Assembly (NCBI GenBank): GCA_947371915.1
Contig: CANBRM010000004.1
Coordinates: 1-58,665, forward strand
Reading direction: 5' to 3'
DNA length: 58,665 bases
From: Comamonadaceae bacterium
Lineage (GTDB): Bacteria > Pseudomonadota > Gammaproteobacteria > Burkholderiales > Burkholderiaceae_C
Shown piece after piece: positions 46,175 to 55,386 of the stretch (positions are counted from its first letter, which is position 1; the number at the start of each line of letters is the position of its first letter). The notes beneath the pieces are model-generated. The model did no database searches. It saw only the letters and a program-made list of their open reading frames with translations, and was not told the DNA's origin. Position numbers and translations under genes: made by a program.

Positions 46175-47199
46175 AGTTGTCATTGATCAGCTTAATTTTT
46201 GCTGTCTCCTCGTTCAGTGTTTTTGCTGAGACGCCGGTCATTCGCACAAAACCTGTGACACTTCTTTTTGCGGGTGATACGACCCTAGACAGCACGCCAG
46301 GCGCCTTAATCAAGCGCGGGATCGACCCATTCAAGAGCTTCAGTCCGCTCTTTGCCGCTGCCGATATTCGGCTTCTCAATTTGGAATGCGTGGTCGCGAC
46401 AACGGGTCAGGCGGAACCCAAGCACTACACATTTCGAGCGGCACCTCAGGTGCTTCAAACGCTAAAACGTCACGCTGACGGTGTCACATTGGCGAACAAC
46501 CATTCAGGCGATTACGGCCGCGAAGCATTCGCACAGATGCTGTCACTTCTGGCTAAAAACAACATTGCTCAAGCAGGCGGAGGCATGAATTTGAGCGAAG
46601 CGCACACGCCTTGGATGGCGGAGCGCAACGGCATACGAATCGCAATTTTGAGCTACAACGAATTCATGCCCAGAAGCTACGAAGCCGGCACCTACACCCC
46701 AGGTGTAGCTTGGAGTGAAGATGAACAAGTGGTCGATGACATTCGCCGTGCTCGCAGCATCTACCAAGCAGACATCGTCTTACCGTTTATGCATTGGGGC
46801 TGGGAAAACGAACCCAAGGCCAACCTAAGGCAACGACAACTGGCCAAAAAGATGATCGATGCGGGCGCGGACGCCGTCATCGGGGGCCATCCGCATGTCA
46901 CCCAAGACCTTGAGATTTACAAAGGCAAGCCCATCATCTATAGCGTTGGAAATTTCATCATGAAAGAAACAGACAACGATCAGCAGCGTGTGGGCTGGGT
47001 GCTTCGCCTCAATATCGACAAAACGGGTGTCTATGGATTTGACACGCATGTCGCGCGCATCAACCAAGACGGCATGCCCTCATACGACAAAAAAACGCCA
47101 AGTCCGTGCTGGACAAACACTTGGCCTCAAGAGCGGATGTGTCTTGCCGGAGACGCCCTGACAAACGAAAGCAATGGCATGCGTGCGGTTTTCCGTTAA
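46171..47199 (+). CDS. CapA-family metallophosphatase-like protein (secreted)
   Basis: 342 residues with a signal peptide (LSLISLIFAVSSFSVFA). FAGDTTLDS, LLNLECVVA, LANNHSGDYG, MHWGWENE and GGHPHVTQD are the metal-ligand blocks of the CapA/PgsA calcineurin-like family. The family is linked to poly-gamma-glutamate export in Bacillus, but many proteobacterial members have no known substrate. Here it accompanies an aldolase and an SDR, not PGA synthetase genes, so capsule synthesis is not supported. Confidence 0.85.
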   Translation: MKLSLISLIFAVSSFSVFAETPVIRTKPVTLLFAGDTTLDSTPGALIKRGIDPFKSFSPLFAAADIRLLNLECVVATTGQAEPKHYTFRAAPQVLQTLKRHADGVTLANNHSGDYGREAFAQMLSLLAKNNIAQAGGGMNLSEAHTPWMAERNGIRIAILSYNEFMPRSYEAGTYTPGVAWSEDEQVVDDIRRARSIYQADIVLPFMHWGWENEPKANLRQRQLAKKMIDAGADAVIGGHPHVTQDLEIYKGKPIIYSVGNFIMKETDNDQQRVGWVLRLNIDKTGVYGFDTHVARINQDGMPSYDKKTPSPCWTNTWPQERMCLAGDALTNESNGMRAVFR

Positions 47200-47210
47200 C
47201 CTCCAAAAAT

Positions 47211-47221
47211 ATGGATTCCAT
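47211..47221. promoter_or_regulatory. Palindrome upstream of the aldolase gene
   Basis: ATGGA-T-TCCAT is a perfect 11-bp palindrome flanked by A and T runs (AAAAAT...GTTTTT). It lies 19 bases before the aldolase start. Candidate operator; the AATA/TTTT flanks could also form a weak hairpin. Confidence 0.35.
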
Positions 47222-47240
47222 GTTTTTCAAAAGGTAAATC

Positions 47241-48008
47241 ATGACCGTTCACGCGCTGCACACCCCGTCCAACTCAGATGAGATCCGGCAAACCAAAATA
47301 CATTTAGCCGCTGCGTTGCGGCTTGCTGTTCATGACGGCTTTGATGAAGGCATCGACAACCACTTCACCGTTTGCGTGCCTGGACAAGAAGACCAGTACA
47401 TGGTGTTGCCATTTGGTTTGCATTGGTCGGAAGCGTCTGCCAGCAACCTCATGGTGTTCAACGAAGCCGGCGAGACACTCCAGGGCGATGGCGTGGTCGA
47501 ACTCTCAGCCCGCAGCATTCATGCACCGCTGCACCGAATTTCAGGGGCCAAGGTGGTTTTGCATACCCACCAGCCTTGGGCACTCGCGCTCAATATGCTG
47601 AAAGACAACCGCTTGTTAGCGGCCACACAAACGGCTGCGTTTTTTCATGAACGCATTGCTTACGACGACACCTACACAGGTCTGGCCGCTTCCTTGAATG
47701 AAGGCGAACGATTGGCCTCTCTTCTTCAAGACAAGTCCGTCATGTTTTTGAAAAACCACGGCGTCATCACCGTTGGCAATACCGTCGCGCAGGCTTATCG
47801 CTTGCTCTACAAACTTGAAAAAGCTTGCAAAACACAAGTGCTGGCAATGAGCACCGGACGCCCGATCAATATCTTGGAAGAACACGTCATTGACAAAGTT
47901 CGCACGCCCAGCAAGGACGATCGTCACTCGCGCTCAGAGCGTGAGCGCTTGTACTTCGAAGCCATGATGCGCGTGCTGGACCGTGTCAACCCAGGATATG
48001 CGGACTGA
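47241..48008 (+). CDS. Class II aldolase/adducin family protein
   Basis: 255 residues, AAGG before the ATG. Metal ligands of the class II aldolase fold are visible: a Glu in GDGVVELS, HTHQPWAL near 100-107 and KNHGVITVG near 170. The family cleaves or epimerises sugar phosphates, or acts on non-sugar substrates, using zinc. It is two bases from the SDR gene, a pairing common in catabolic operons for acid sugars or short hydroxy acids. The substrate is unknown. Confidence 0.85.
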   Translation: MTVHALHTPSNSDEIRQTKIHLAAALRLAVHDGFDEGIDNHFTVCVPGQEDQYMVLPFGLHWSEASASNLMVFNEAGETLQGDGVVELSARSIHAPLHRISGAKVVLHTHQPWALALNMLKDNRLLAATQTAAFFHERIAYDDTYTGLAASLNEGERLASLLQDKSVMFLKNHGVITVGNTVAQAYRLLYKLEKACKTQVLAMSTGRPINILEEHVIDKVRTPSKDDRHSRSERERLYFEAMMRVLDRVNPGYAD

Positions 48009-48010
48009 CG

Positions 48011-48793
48011 ATGGGGCATCGTTTAAGTGGCCGCGTGGCCATCGTCACTGGCGCTAGCCGAGGCATTGGCTTGTCCATCGCCCAAGCCTTTGCGGATGAA
48101 GGCGCATCTCTGTGTTTGGTGGCACGCAACCCAGCAGACTTGAATAACGTGGCCTCTCAGCTTGGCCTTGAATCATCACAAGTGATGACGCAAGCCTTGG
48201 ATGTCACAGACCGCGACGCTTGCTTTCAAGCCGTTGCAGCCGCGATTCAACACTTTGGGCATGTGGACACGTTGGTGAACAACGCAGGTGTCTATCGCTC
48301 TAAGACTTTTCTAGATTTCACGCCCCAAGACTTTCAAGACATGCTCGACGTCAACTTATTTGGCGTGCTGCATTTCACACAAGCCTGCCTGCCTCACATG
48401 CAGCAACAAACAAAGGGCAGCATCATCAACATTGCCTCAACAGCCGGCAAATGGGGGTCACGCAATCAAAGCGCTTACAACGTCAGCAAACATGCGGTCG
48501 TGGGACTGACACGCTGTGTCGCACTCGAGGCAAGCCCACACAAAGTGACCGTCAACGCGATTTGCCCGGGCTTTGTTGAAACAGACATGCTGGACGAGCT
48601 CAAAGCTCAAGCCTCGCAAAGCGCAGGCACCTCCATCGAAGACTTTGAAAAAGCTGCCCTGTCGCGTGTTCCCTTAGGGCGCATGATGAAACCGCAAGAA
48701 ATTGCGGCCATGGCCGTCTTCTTGGCCTCACAAGACGCCACAGGCATCACCGGTCAATCCATTCAAATGGATGGCGGCATGGTGCTCACCTGA
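48011..48793 (+). CDS. SDR family oxidoreductase
   Basis: 260 residues. VTGASRGIG (NAD(P) site), NNAG, the catalytic Ser in NIASTAG and YNVSK are present. PGFVETDM and a C-terminal GITGQSIQMDGGM are typical of 3-oxoacyl-ACP-reductase-like and 3-hydroxybutyrate-dehydrogenase-like enzymes. Acts with the aldolase, coded two bases upstream. Exact substrate not readable. It is convergent with the peptidase gene, 18 bases apart. Confidence 0.9.
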   Translation: MGHRLSGRVAIVTGASRGIGLSIAQAFADEGASLCLVARNPADLNNVASQLGLESSQVMTQALDVTDRDACFQAVAAAIQHFGHVDTLVNNAGVYRSKTFLDFTPQDFQDMLDVNLFGVLHFTQACLPHMQQQTKGSIINIASTAGKWGSRNQSAYNVSKHAVVGLTRCVALEASPHKVTVNAICPGFVETDMLDELKAQASQSAGTSIEDFEKAALSRVPLGRMMKPQEIAAMAVFLASQDATGITGQSIQMDGGMVLT

Positions 48794-48811
48794 ATACCCA
48801 ACAACACAAGC

Positions 48812-50680
48812 CTAGGGTTGCACCAAAACGCGGTCTGTGCGCATCACAGGGTACTTGTTGAACGTGGGGTCGTGATACGGGATTTGACGAATCCAAAAGT
48901 CCATCCGTTGCTCGGGGTCCTCTTGAAATCGTTCGTCACGGTCCATGCGTATTTGGTACTCTTTTTTCAAGGCTGACAATTTCCGATGCAAGCTGTCGCC
49001 GTAGCGTTCGCGAATGCGTCGGTCTTGGGTGTACATCCACTGCGCAATTTGGAGTTGCCGGTGGTTAGAGATGTGATCGGTAATTTCGTACGCCGTGTTG
49101 AACAAACCCCAGCGCGACAACGAGTCCGGGGACACAGGCTCCAACAAATGCGCCACCAGCAATGCGCGTGACTGTCGAATGGGCACAAAGAGTGAACCCT
49201 TTGGAAAATCGGTTTGCGCACTCACCCACTCACCATTCATGCTGGTACGCAATCGCCCCTGAAACGTGCGTGATTCAAACGAAATGCTGTCTGGGTCGAC
49301 ATGCAGCTCTTGCACCTCGACATCTTGCATCGCATCCGTCAACACCTGGTAGCTGATGTTGTGCTTTTGCAGATACGGCAACACCACCGACACCCATCCC
49401 GCGGGAACGATGTACCCGGCTTGTGGAAAGCTAACGATGGCTTCATTCACGGGTTGTATGTCGCCATACACAGGCATACGCCAAACCGCGGGTTGATTCA
49501 AATGGTAAGTAATATGTCGCCCACCGACCACAGGCGCATTGGTGTGCGTGGTGTATTCGTAGCCCAATAAATCCGCCTGCCCTGTAGGAATGTCAATCCC
49601 AGTCTCCAGCATGTTGTGCCAATCCAAGGCCACCGCTTGGCTGAACATGGTTTGGGCGTTTTGGTCCGCGTGCTGCACCACCTCTAACAAGTACTGGCCC
49701 TTTTGAGCAATCAAGTCCAAGGCGGCAATCAGCACATCTTTGCTGGTTTTCACGCGCTGGCTGTAGGGATCCCAAGCATGGTCTTCCACCAAAATGCCAA
49801 GGCGATTGCGCAACACCGCATAAACATGTGAGAACCGAGGCGCATCTGCATCGCGCATGATGCCCGCACGCGGATTTTCAAAATCGAGCAACACAGGGGT
49901 GAAGTCGAGGGGACGATGTCCATCGGCAGACAAGCGCTTCATCATGTCTGCAGAGAATTGATCGGCCACCTGATGCAGCGGTTCGTCCACACCAAACATG
50001 GGCGACATCGACAAAGACACATCGTGGCGAAAACGCACGCCATCTGTCACATGCAAATCTAGCGTGAGCAAAGGGTCCCACTCAGAGATGAAATGCAGCA
50101 TGGCATTCATCTCCGACGATTGGCCCAAGATCCAATCGCGGTTCAAGTTGATACGCTGAGCAGTGACCCGTTCACCTTGCAAACTGGGACCGTTCTGATT
50201 GGGCCGGTTATACGGGCTGGGGCGCTCATGCCCATCCACATTGAACACGGGAACAAACAAAAATACTTGGTGCTGAAGGGGGTCTTTGCCTGAAGGTTTT
50301 TTCAGCATGTCCCGGATCAGCATCAGGCCTGCGTCTTTGCCGTCAATTTCACCGGCATGTGTGCCACCAATGGCCAGCACAACAGGAACCCCCATACGTT
50401 GCGCCTCTTTTGGCGACAAGGCACCCGTGCGGCTGACGGCCAATGCAACGATGGGACGTCCCTCTGCTGTGCGCCCAATGTCCAGACAACGAACAGCGTC
50501 TGGATGGTCTTTGGCGAAACGATGACACACCCCTTCCACTTCAGCGTAACTGCCTGTGCGTCGAAATTGACTAATTTCAACCTCAAACAACTCAGAAGCT
50601 GGAACCTTCGTTTGCGCCTGAATTTCGAGTGACACCATGAAGAGTGCACACAGGCACACGTAAATCTTGAAGTTTTTCAT
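48812..50680 (-). CDS. Secreted M14 zinc carboxypeptidase-like protein
   Basis: 622 residues from ATG 50680, with a signal peptide (NFKIYVCLCALFMVSLEIQA); another ATG lies four codons upstream. Zinc ligands are the His and Glu of GGTHAGEIDG and His in LTLDLHVTD; the catalytic Glu is probably in ILVEDHAW. This is the M14 metallocarboxypeptidase plan with a large extra C-terminal domain. It should act in the periplasm or outside the cell on peptides or peptidoglycan. No neighbour suggests the substrate. Its 3' end is convergent with the SDR gene. Confidence 0.88.
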   Translation of the reverse strand: MKNFKIYVCLCALFMVSLEIQAQTKVPASELFEVEISQFRRTGSYAEVEGVCHRFAKDHPDAVRCLDIGRTAEGRPIVALAVSRTGALSPKEAQRMGVPVVLAIGGTHAGEIDGKDAGLMLIRDMLKKPSGKDPLQHQVFLFVPVFNVDGHERPSPYNRPNQNGPSLQGERVTAQRINLNRDWILGQSSEMNAMLHFISEWDPLLTLDLHVTDGVRFRHDVSLSMSPMFGVDEPLHQVADQFSADMMKRLSADGHRPLDFTPVLLDFENPRAGIMRDADAPRFSHVYAVLRNRLGILVEDHAWDPYSQRVKTSKDVLIAALDLIAQKGQYLLEVVQHADQNAQTMFSQAVALDWHNMLETGIDIPTGQADLLGYEYTTHTNAPVVGGRHITYHLNQPAVWRMPVYGDIQPVNEAIVSFPQAGYIVPAGWVSVVLPYLQKHNISYQVLTDAMQDVEVQELHVDPDSISFESRTFQGRLRTSMNGEWVSAQTDFPKGSLFVPIRQSRALLVAHLLEPVSPDSLSRWGLFNTAYEITDHISNHRQLQIAQWMYTQDRRIRERYGDSLHRKLSALKKEYQIRMDRDERFQEDPEQRMDFWIRQIPYHDPTFNKYPVMRTDRVLVQP

Positions 50681-50745
50681 TAGCCAAAACATGAGGTGTC
50701 ACAACGACAACCCCCGCATGGTAACGGTGTGCGAGAGGCTGATTT

Positions 50746-51045
50746 TTAGTGGGCCTTACCTTGAAGCAACGCATCCAGATTTTTCACGATTTCGTCTTCG
50801 ATGCGTGATTTGAACGTACGCAACAACACCCCCAGTTCCACGTTGATTTCTACCTTGTTATGGGTAGCCAGCAAGCGGCCCTGAACACCTTGTCGTGTGA
50901 ACAACAGCTCGTCCCTGGTCCGCCCCTCCTGATAGATACATGCCATACCAAACTCTTGTTCGGCCTGTTCAGCCCAAGAGAAGGCCACTTTGCGGATTTC
51001 GCGCAAACCGAGAGCGTGATGGCGCAAGATGTACAAATCGGTCAT
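50746..51045 (-). CDS. Polyhydroxyalkanoic acid system family protein
   Basis: 99 residues. LYILRHHALGLREIRKVAFSWAEQAEQEFG, RVRGVQGRLLATHNKVEINVELGVLLR-like and EDEIVKNLDALLQG are typical of the small PHA-system family that accompanies phasins or PHA granule genes. Eight bases after the P-type ATPase gene, so it is probably the last gene of that operon. Its biochemical role is not known. Confidence 0.8.
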   Translation of the reverse strand: MTDLYILRHHALGLREIRKVAFSWAEQAEQEFGMACIYQEGRTRDELLFTRQGVQGRLLATHNKVEINVELGVLLRTFKSRIEDEIVKNLDALLQGKAH

Positions 51046-51053
51046 ATCAAGTT

Positions 51054-53204
51054 TCAGTGACGGCGCGAGGCCAACAAAGGACGCATGGCATTCAGAGTCG
51101 CCAACAAGCCAGAGCCATTGCTGATGAGCGTGCAGGCCATGGGCGACATCAGCCCCGTCGGCACCGCCAGCGCCAAAGCCAAGGTGTTCGCGCCTGCAAT
51201 CAAACTGAAGTTTTGGCGCACCAAGGCCATGCCATCACGGCAAATGTCCATGGCGGGGAGCAACAGGTGCAAGCCCTCCTCCATCAACACCACATCTGCG
51301 GCATGACGGGCAATGTCTGCGCCGTCGACCAATGAAATACCCACATCGGCTTGAGCCAAAGCGGGCGAGTCATTCACGCCATCGCCAATCATGGCAAACG
51401 GTCCATATTTCAAGCGTAAGGTTCGCACGATGTCAGCTTTCTCGTGCGGCAGTATTTCGGAATACACCGTGTCAATGCCCACTTTGTCTGCCACGCGCCG
51501 AGCCACCCATTCACGATCGCCCGACAACATCACGATGTGCTCAACACCACGCGCCCTCAGACCTGCCACCACAGCAAGGGCTTCGGGTCTGGGTGCATCG
51601 CTGCAAGCAATGGCCCCTACAAAGCTGTCGTCCCACGCCACCAAAAGCACGATGTAGCCATGGCTCTCAGCCTGCGCTAAATACTTCGCAGCCTTACCCG
51701 TGGCAATGCCAAGGCTGCGCAGGAAACGCTCGCTGCCTACATGCAAGCGTTGGCCCGCAATCACAGCGGTCACCCCCATGCCAATGGTGAACTGAACGTC
51801 ATCACAAGCTGGCAACGTCAATCCACGCACCTGCTCGGCGTGCAACACCAAGGCGCGCGCCACCGGATGGCGTAGCTGCGTTTCCGCCGCCGCGGCCAAT
51901 TGAAGCATGCGGTCTGCACTCATGCGCGCGTGCATGGGCCGCACGTCCAGCACCGACAAATGGCCACTGGTCAACGTCCCCGTCTTGTCGAACGCGATAC
52001 CGCGCAACGAAGCCAACTGCTCTACATGGTGGCCACTTTTGATCAAAATTCCCTGACGGGCCGCACGCGTCATGCTCGCCAAAATACTGGTGGGTGCTGC
52101 GACCCGAATGCCGGTGCCGTAATCCACGATGGCCATCGACATAAAACGGTCCACGTTGCCCGTGAGTGCCAGCATGGCCACATTGACCCCCAGCAACGGG
52201 GCCACCAAACGGTCGGCAAACTGTTCGGCGTAATTTTGAATGCGTGTCTCCCCCACTGGGGCCGATTCAATCACTTGCACAATTTTGGCCACCACGGTAG
52301 CTGCGCCTACTTCGGTGACCTGCACCGTGATTGAACCTTTGACGATGGATGAGCCTGCAAACACCATCTCCCCCACACGGCGTGTGGCGGGCACTGATTC
52401 GCCGGTGATGTGGCGTTGGTCAACAACGGCCAAGCCACTGCTGATCATGCCGTCTGCAGGCACCAAATCACCCGCCAACATCAAGACCATGTCATCGCAT
52501 TGCAACGATTGTGCGGGGATCAAAGTGACACTGCCATCCGCCGCCAAACGTCTGGCTTGCAAAGTTTGAAAATCAAGCAACTCGCGAATATGGCCACGCG
52601 ATTGGCGTGCGGTCAACTCACGTACCACGTCGCCCAAATGCACCATCATCGCCATCAAAGCGGCAGTGCGCGGTTCACGGCGAATCACGGCAATCGCCAA
52701 AGCCAAACCATCTAAAAAGTCGACATTCAATCGGCGCTCTTTGACGAGCGTGGTGACAGCGCGTCGCCAAATGGGCAACCCCGTCAGCAGAATCAAAACG
52801 AGGTCCAAACCAAACCCACCTGCAGGCCCCAGCACCAAGGCCGTGGCGGCCCAAGCCATGGCGCGGAAGGGACTGGCTTCACTTTTCTCGCCATCGATCT
52901 TTTCAATGTGTCGCGCGGGCAATACCGCGGGCAATACCGCTGGCAACAAGCTAGGCTGCAACAACATGTCAAACAGCGCATCGACTTGCCCCAGATGCTC
53001 GATGGTGACGGATTCGCACGCAGGGTTGATTCGAAACTTAGAAACCAACGGACTGCTGGTCAGTCGATGACTGACGCCGTCTCGCACAGAGGCGTCCACC
53101 CGCATACGCGCCACACGGATGCGGCAACGGCCAGGCATTTCATGCAGCAACACGTAGCTGTCGCGAGGCGACGCCACGGTGGCGTTAGGCTTTAGTTCGT
53201 GCAT
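51054..53204 (-). CDS. P1B-type ATPase lacking the CPx motif
   Basis: 716 residues. The actuator TGESVP, phosphorylation DKTGTLTSG, HP locus RHPVARAL and hinge GDGVNDSPAL are all present, so it is a working P-type ATPase. The N-terminal HMA-like segment (MPGRCRIRVARMR) has no CxxC. At the place of the usual CPC in the membrane helix it has YGTGIRVAAPTS, no Cys. So copper, silver or cadmium export by the standard route is not supported; this is the subgroup seen with DUF5132 partners. A short tandem LPAVLPAVLPA lies near residue 89. ATG 53204 has AGGA before it and overlaps the upstream stop. Confidence 0.85.
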   Translation of the reverse strand: MHELKPNATVASPRDSYVLLHEMPGRCRIRVARMRVDASVRDGVSHRLTSSPLVSKFRINPACESVTIEHLGQVDALFDMLLQPSLLPAVLPAVLPARHIEKIDGEKSEASPFRAMAWAATALVLGPAGGFGLDLVLILLTGLPIWRRAVTTLVKERRLNVDFLDGLALAIAVIRREPRTAALMAMMVHLGDVVRELTARQSRGHIRELLDFQTLQARRLAADGSVTLIPAQSLQCDDMVLMLAGDLVPADGMISSGLAVVDQRHITGESVPATRRVGEMVFAGSSIVKGSITVQVTEVGAATVVAKIVQVIESAPVGETRIQNYAEQFADRLVAPLLGVNVAMLALTGNVDRFMSMAIVDYGTGIRVAAPTSILASMTRAARQGILIKSGHHVEQLASLRGIAFDKTGTLTSGHLSVLDVRPMHARMSADRMLQLAAAAETQLRHPVARALVLHAEQVRGLTLPACDDVQFTIGMGVTAVIAGQRLHVGSERFLRSLGIATGKAAKYLAQAESHGYIVLLVAWDDSFVGAIACSDAPRPEALAVVAGLRARGVEHIVMLSGDREWVARRVADKVGIDTVYSEILPHEKADIVRTLRLKYGPFAMIGDGVNDSPALAQADVGISLVDGADIARHAADVVLMEEGLHLLLPAMDICRDGMALVRQNFSLIAGANTLALALAVPTGLMSPMACTLISNGSGLLATLNAMRPLLASRRH

Positions 53205-53796
53205 GGACCGGTCCTGTAGAAACAACTTTCACCACCGGCGCATCAATGCGTTGATGGTGCAAAGAAATGAAAGAGTTAAACGCAAAGGTGCCCAAACTCA
53301 GCCACATCGGCGTGCCCGTGCCGCGTGCTTGGCGCATCGAGGTGGCTGCCGCAAACAGCAAGGGCAACAAGATCTTGAGATCCAAATAGCCATCGCTGGC
53401 ACGGCGCAAACGAAGGTCAAGCTGCTCCGCACCTGACACCAAGTCTTCAGCCAAGCGAGAGTGCTGAGCCAGATAGTGCGACCCGCTTGCCACGGCCTCG
53501 TCGATACCGGCCAACAGCGCATCGTCGCCCTGCAAGCGCAACCAGGTGTTCACATCTGGGTCATCTTGCAGGCGGAAATGGAACACCGTGTCAGCGGGGC
53601 TGTAATCAATCACGATGCTGGAGGACGCCACATTCACGCGCACACGTTGAACACCTTCCAAGCTGGCGATGACTTGTTTAACGGTTGCAAAAAACTCATG
53701 CTCGGCCGGTGCACCCAGCACCTTGAGCCGCATGCGACCAGGCACATGGTGTGCAATGCGAACCGTGCGTGGCGCACGAGATGCGGTATTGGGCAC
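53185..53796 (-). CDS. HMA-like protein, partner of the P-type ATPase
   Basis: 203 residues. The first 70 (RTVRIAHHVPGRMRLKVLG, SLEGVQRVRVNVASSSIVIDYSP) are an HMA-fold unit without CxxC, similar to the start of the ATPase itself. A helical linker and one hydrophobic segment (DLKILLPLLFAAATSM) follow, then a second (LSLGTFAFNSFISL). Its 3' end overlaps the ATPase start by 20 bases. It probably regulates or feeds the ATPase. The ligand is unknown. Confidence 0.75.
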   Translation of the reverse strand: MPNTASRAPRTVRIAHHVPGRMRLKVLGAPAEHEFFATVKQVIASLEGVQRVRVNVASSSIVIDYSPADTVFHFRLQDDPDVNTWLRLQGDDALLAGIDEAVASGSHYLAQHSRLAEDLVSGAEQLDLRLRRASDGYLDLKILLPLLFAAATSMRQARGTGTPMWLSLGTFAFNSFISLHHQRIDAPVVKVVSTGPVHARTKA

Positions 53797-53797
53797 C

Positions 53798-54382
53798 TTA
53801 TGCCTTGGGCAAGTTGCCGTTTGCTGGTTCAGTCACGGGGGCCTTGCTGGCGTGGGGATGCTTTTGTTCAAGCATCACTTCGGCCACCAAATCGTGCACC
53901 TGCTCGCTGGTCTCGGCCATCAGCTCTTGCGCCTTCTGTGCCATCACAAAACCGGCACGCAAGGCACCCTTGATGGCAGGACGCACATAGCCGCTCATTT
54001 CAGGAAACAACTTGCTCAGCAACATGGCACCGGCACCAATGATCAAACCCGGAATCAGCTCCACCTCAATCAGCGCCGCACCGACCACAATGGCAGCGGC
54101 TGTGGCCACGGAGGTGGCGTCCCCCGATACCAAGTCTTTGCCACGCGCCACCATATGGCTGATTCGACGCTTGGCATCCGCCGACTGACGCGACTGCTGC
54201 GCTTGACGCGTCTCAGCATGTGCCTCTGTGTACACCGCCTCTTCAACGGCCGGCTTGGCTGCCGCTGGACGACGAGGGCTGCGCGCTTTGGGGGTGCTCA
54301 CCTTGTTCAAAGCGTCGGTGCTCTTGGGGGCGATGACCTTGGTTTTTTTGATGACGTCTGAGCTTTTGATTTTTGTGACCAC
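53798..54382 (-). CDS. DUF5132-family protein
   Basis: 194 residues, GTG start with GGAG six bases before. The first 80 are basic and helical. ATSVATAAAIVVGAALIEVELIPGLIIGAGAMLLSKLFPEM is the membrane hairpin of DUF5132, followed by an amphipathic helix. DUF5132 proteins commonly lie beside P-type ATPases without metal motifs. It is the first gene of a probable four-gene operon and sits one base from the next gene. Function unknown. Confidence 0.75.
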   Translation of the reverse strand: MVTKIKSSDVIKKTKVIAPKSTDALNKVSTPKARSPRRPAAAKPAVEEAVYTEAHAETRQAQQSRQSADAKRRISHMVARGKDLVSGDATSVATAAAIVVGAALIEVELIPGLIIGAGAMLLSKLFPEMSGYVRPAIKGALRAGFVMAQKAQELMAETSEQVHDLVAEVMLEQKHPHASKAPVTEPANGNLPKA

Positions 54383-54515
54383 GATTTACTCCATGCTGAT
54401 ATAGCGACACCCTTGGCGCGCCAGAGCCAAGGGCTGGCTCTGTGACTCGACGATAAAGGTATAAATCGTTTTGGTCTGTTCGCTAGCGAACCGAGGCCAC
54501 CCTTTCAAGCGTTTA
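54383..54515. promoter_or_regulatory. Operon leader with two palindromes
   Basis: Between the barrel-protein gene and the DUF5132 gene lie a perfect 14-bp palindrome GTTCGCTAGCGAAC (54478-54491) and CCCTTGG-N10-CCAAGGG (54411-54434). Neither has a T run, so they are more likely protein sites or leader structure than terminators. No clear promoter boxes could be chosen. Confidence 0.4.
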
Positions 54516-55343
54516 TCAATACCGGACTTTGACAAACGTCGAAGGCCCCTGAACTTTCAATTTGAAATTGACGTCAACCGTATCTAGACGGTTCAGGTTG
54601 ATTTGGCTCACACCGTAATCGAGCACAACGCCCACGTTTTTAGCGGGGAACCATTCCACCCCCACGGTGGCGTTGTAAATATCGCCATTCAAGCGACCGC
54701 CCGATTTCTTCATGCCTGAGGCATCTGCGAACAAACGCAGATCCGGGCTGATGGCATGGCGCACGGCGACCTCCAGAAGCGGCGCGACGGCTGAGTCCTT
54801 GTAGCTGTCTTGTATCGAGGAGATCGAGTTGTTGAAGGATGCAGAGGCATTCGCCGTCAAATCCAGCTTGTAATAAGCAGCACCAGCGCCTAGACCCACG
54901 ACGGTGTTACCGCTGCCAATCCAATACCTATATGCAAGCTTTGCAAAGTCGAGGTTGAGGTCGAGGTTGGCATTGACCGCCGCCACCACCGGCGTGTTGT
55001 TGATACTCGTGCTGTTGCCCATGGAGCCCGTGTAGCTGTGCTTGTACTGGTAAAAGTCGAATGACAAGCCTTGGTTATCAAACAACATGAGGTTGGCTTT
55101 GATGCGCGGCATGGTTTCTTGGCCTAACCCCACATCACCCGAACCGAGGTTGCCATACGCGGTATTGAGGGAGACATTGATCTTGGGGTTGGCACTCAAA
55201 ACGCCAGCCGAAATGGTGAACCGGTCCAACGCCGGCGACATGTCTGCCCATGCAGGCATCGCCATCAGAAAAGTTGCGCCCGAAGCAGCCATGCGTGCCC
55301 AATTACGAGCGCCTCGGCGTGGGAATGTCATGGGTGTATTCAT
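54516..55343 (-). CDS. Outer-membrane beta-barrel protein (OmpW-like)
   Basis: 275 residues from ATG 55343, AAGGA seven bases before. A long, twin-Arg-containing but Sec-type signal peptide ends at about PAWA. The rest alternates short beta strands with aromatic ends (FYQYKHSY, LAYRYWIG, AAYYKLDL, VGVEWFP), and ends with VKVRY, the typical aromatic C-terminal residue. The size and pattern fit small OmpW-like barrels that pass hydrophobic molecules. It lies upstream of the DUF5132 operon on the same strand. Confidence 0.75.
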   Translation of the reverse strand: MNTPMTFPRRGARNWARMAASGATFLMAMPAWADMSPALDRFTISAGVLSANPKINVSLNTAYGNLGSGDVGLGQETMPRIKANLMLFDNQGLSFDFYQYKHSYTGSMGNSTSINNTPVVAAVNANLDLNLDFAKLAYRYWIGSGNTVVGLGAGAAYYKLDLTANASASFNNSISSIQDSYKDSAVAPLLEVAVRHAISPDLRLFADASGMKKSGGRLNGDIYNATVGVEWFPAKNVGVVLDYGVSQINLNRLDTVDVNFKLKVQGPSTFVKVRY

Positions 55344-55386
55344 CAATGATCCTTGAGTGGTCGATGGTTAAAAATAAGAAAGTCAG

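Noticed and set aside
46171-47199. Poly-gamma-glutamate capsule operon
   Set aside because: Only a CapA-like protein is present; no PGA synthetase genes. The neighbours are metabolic enzymes.
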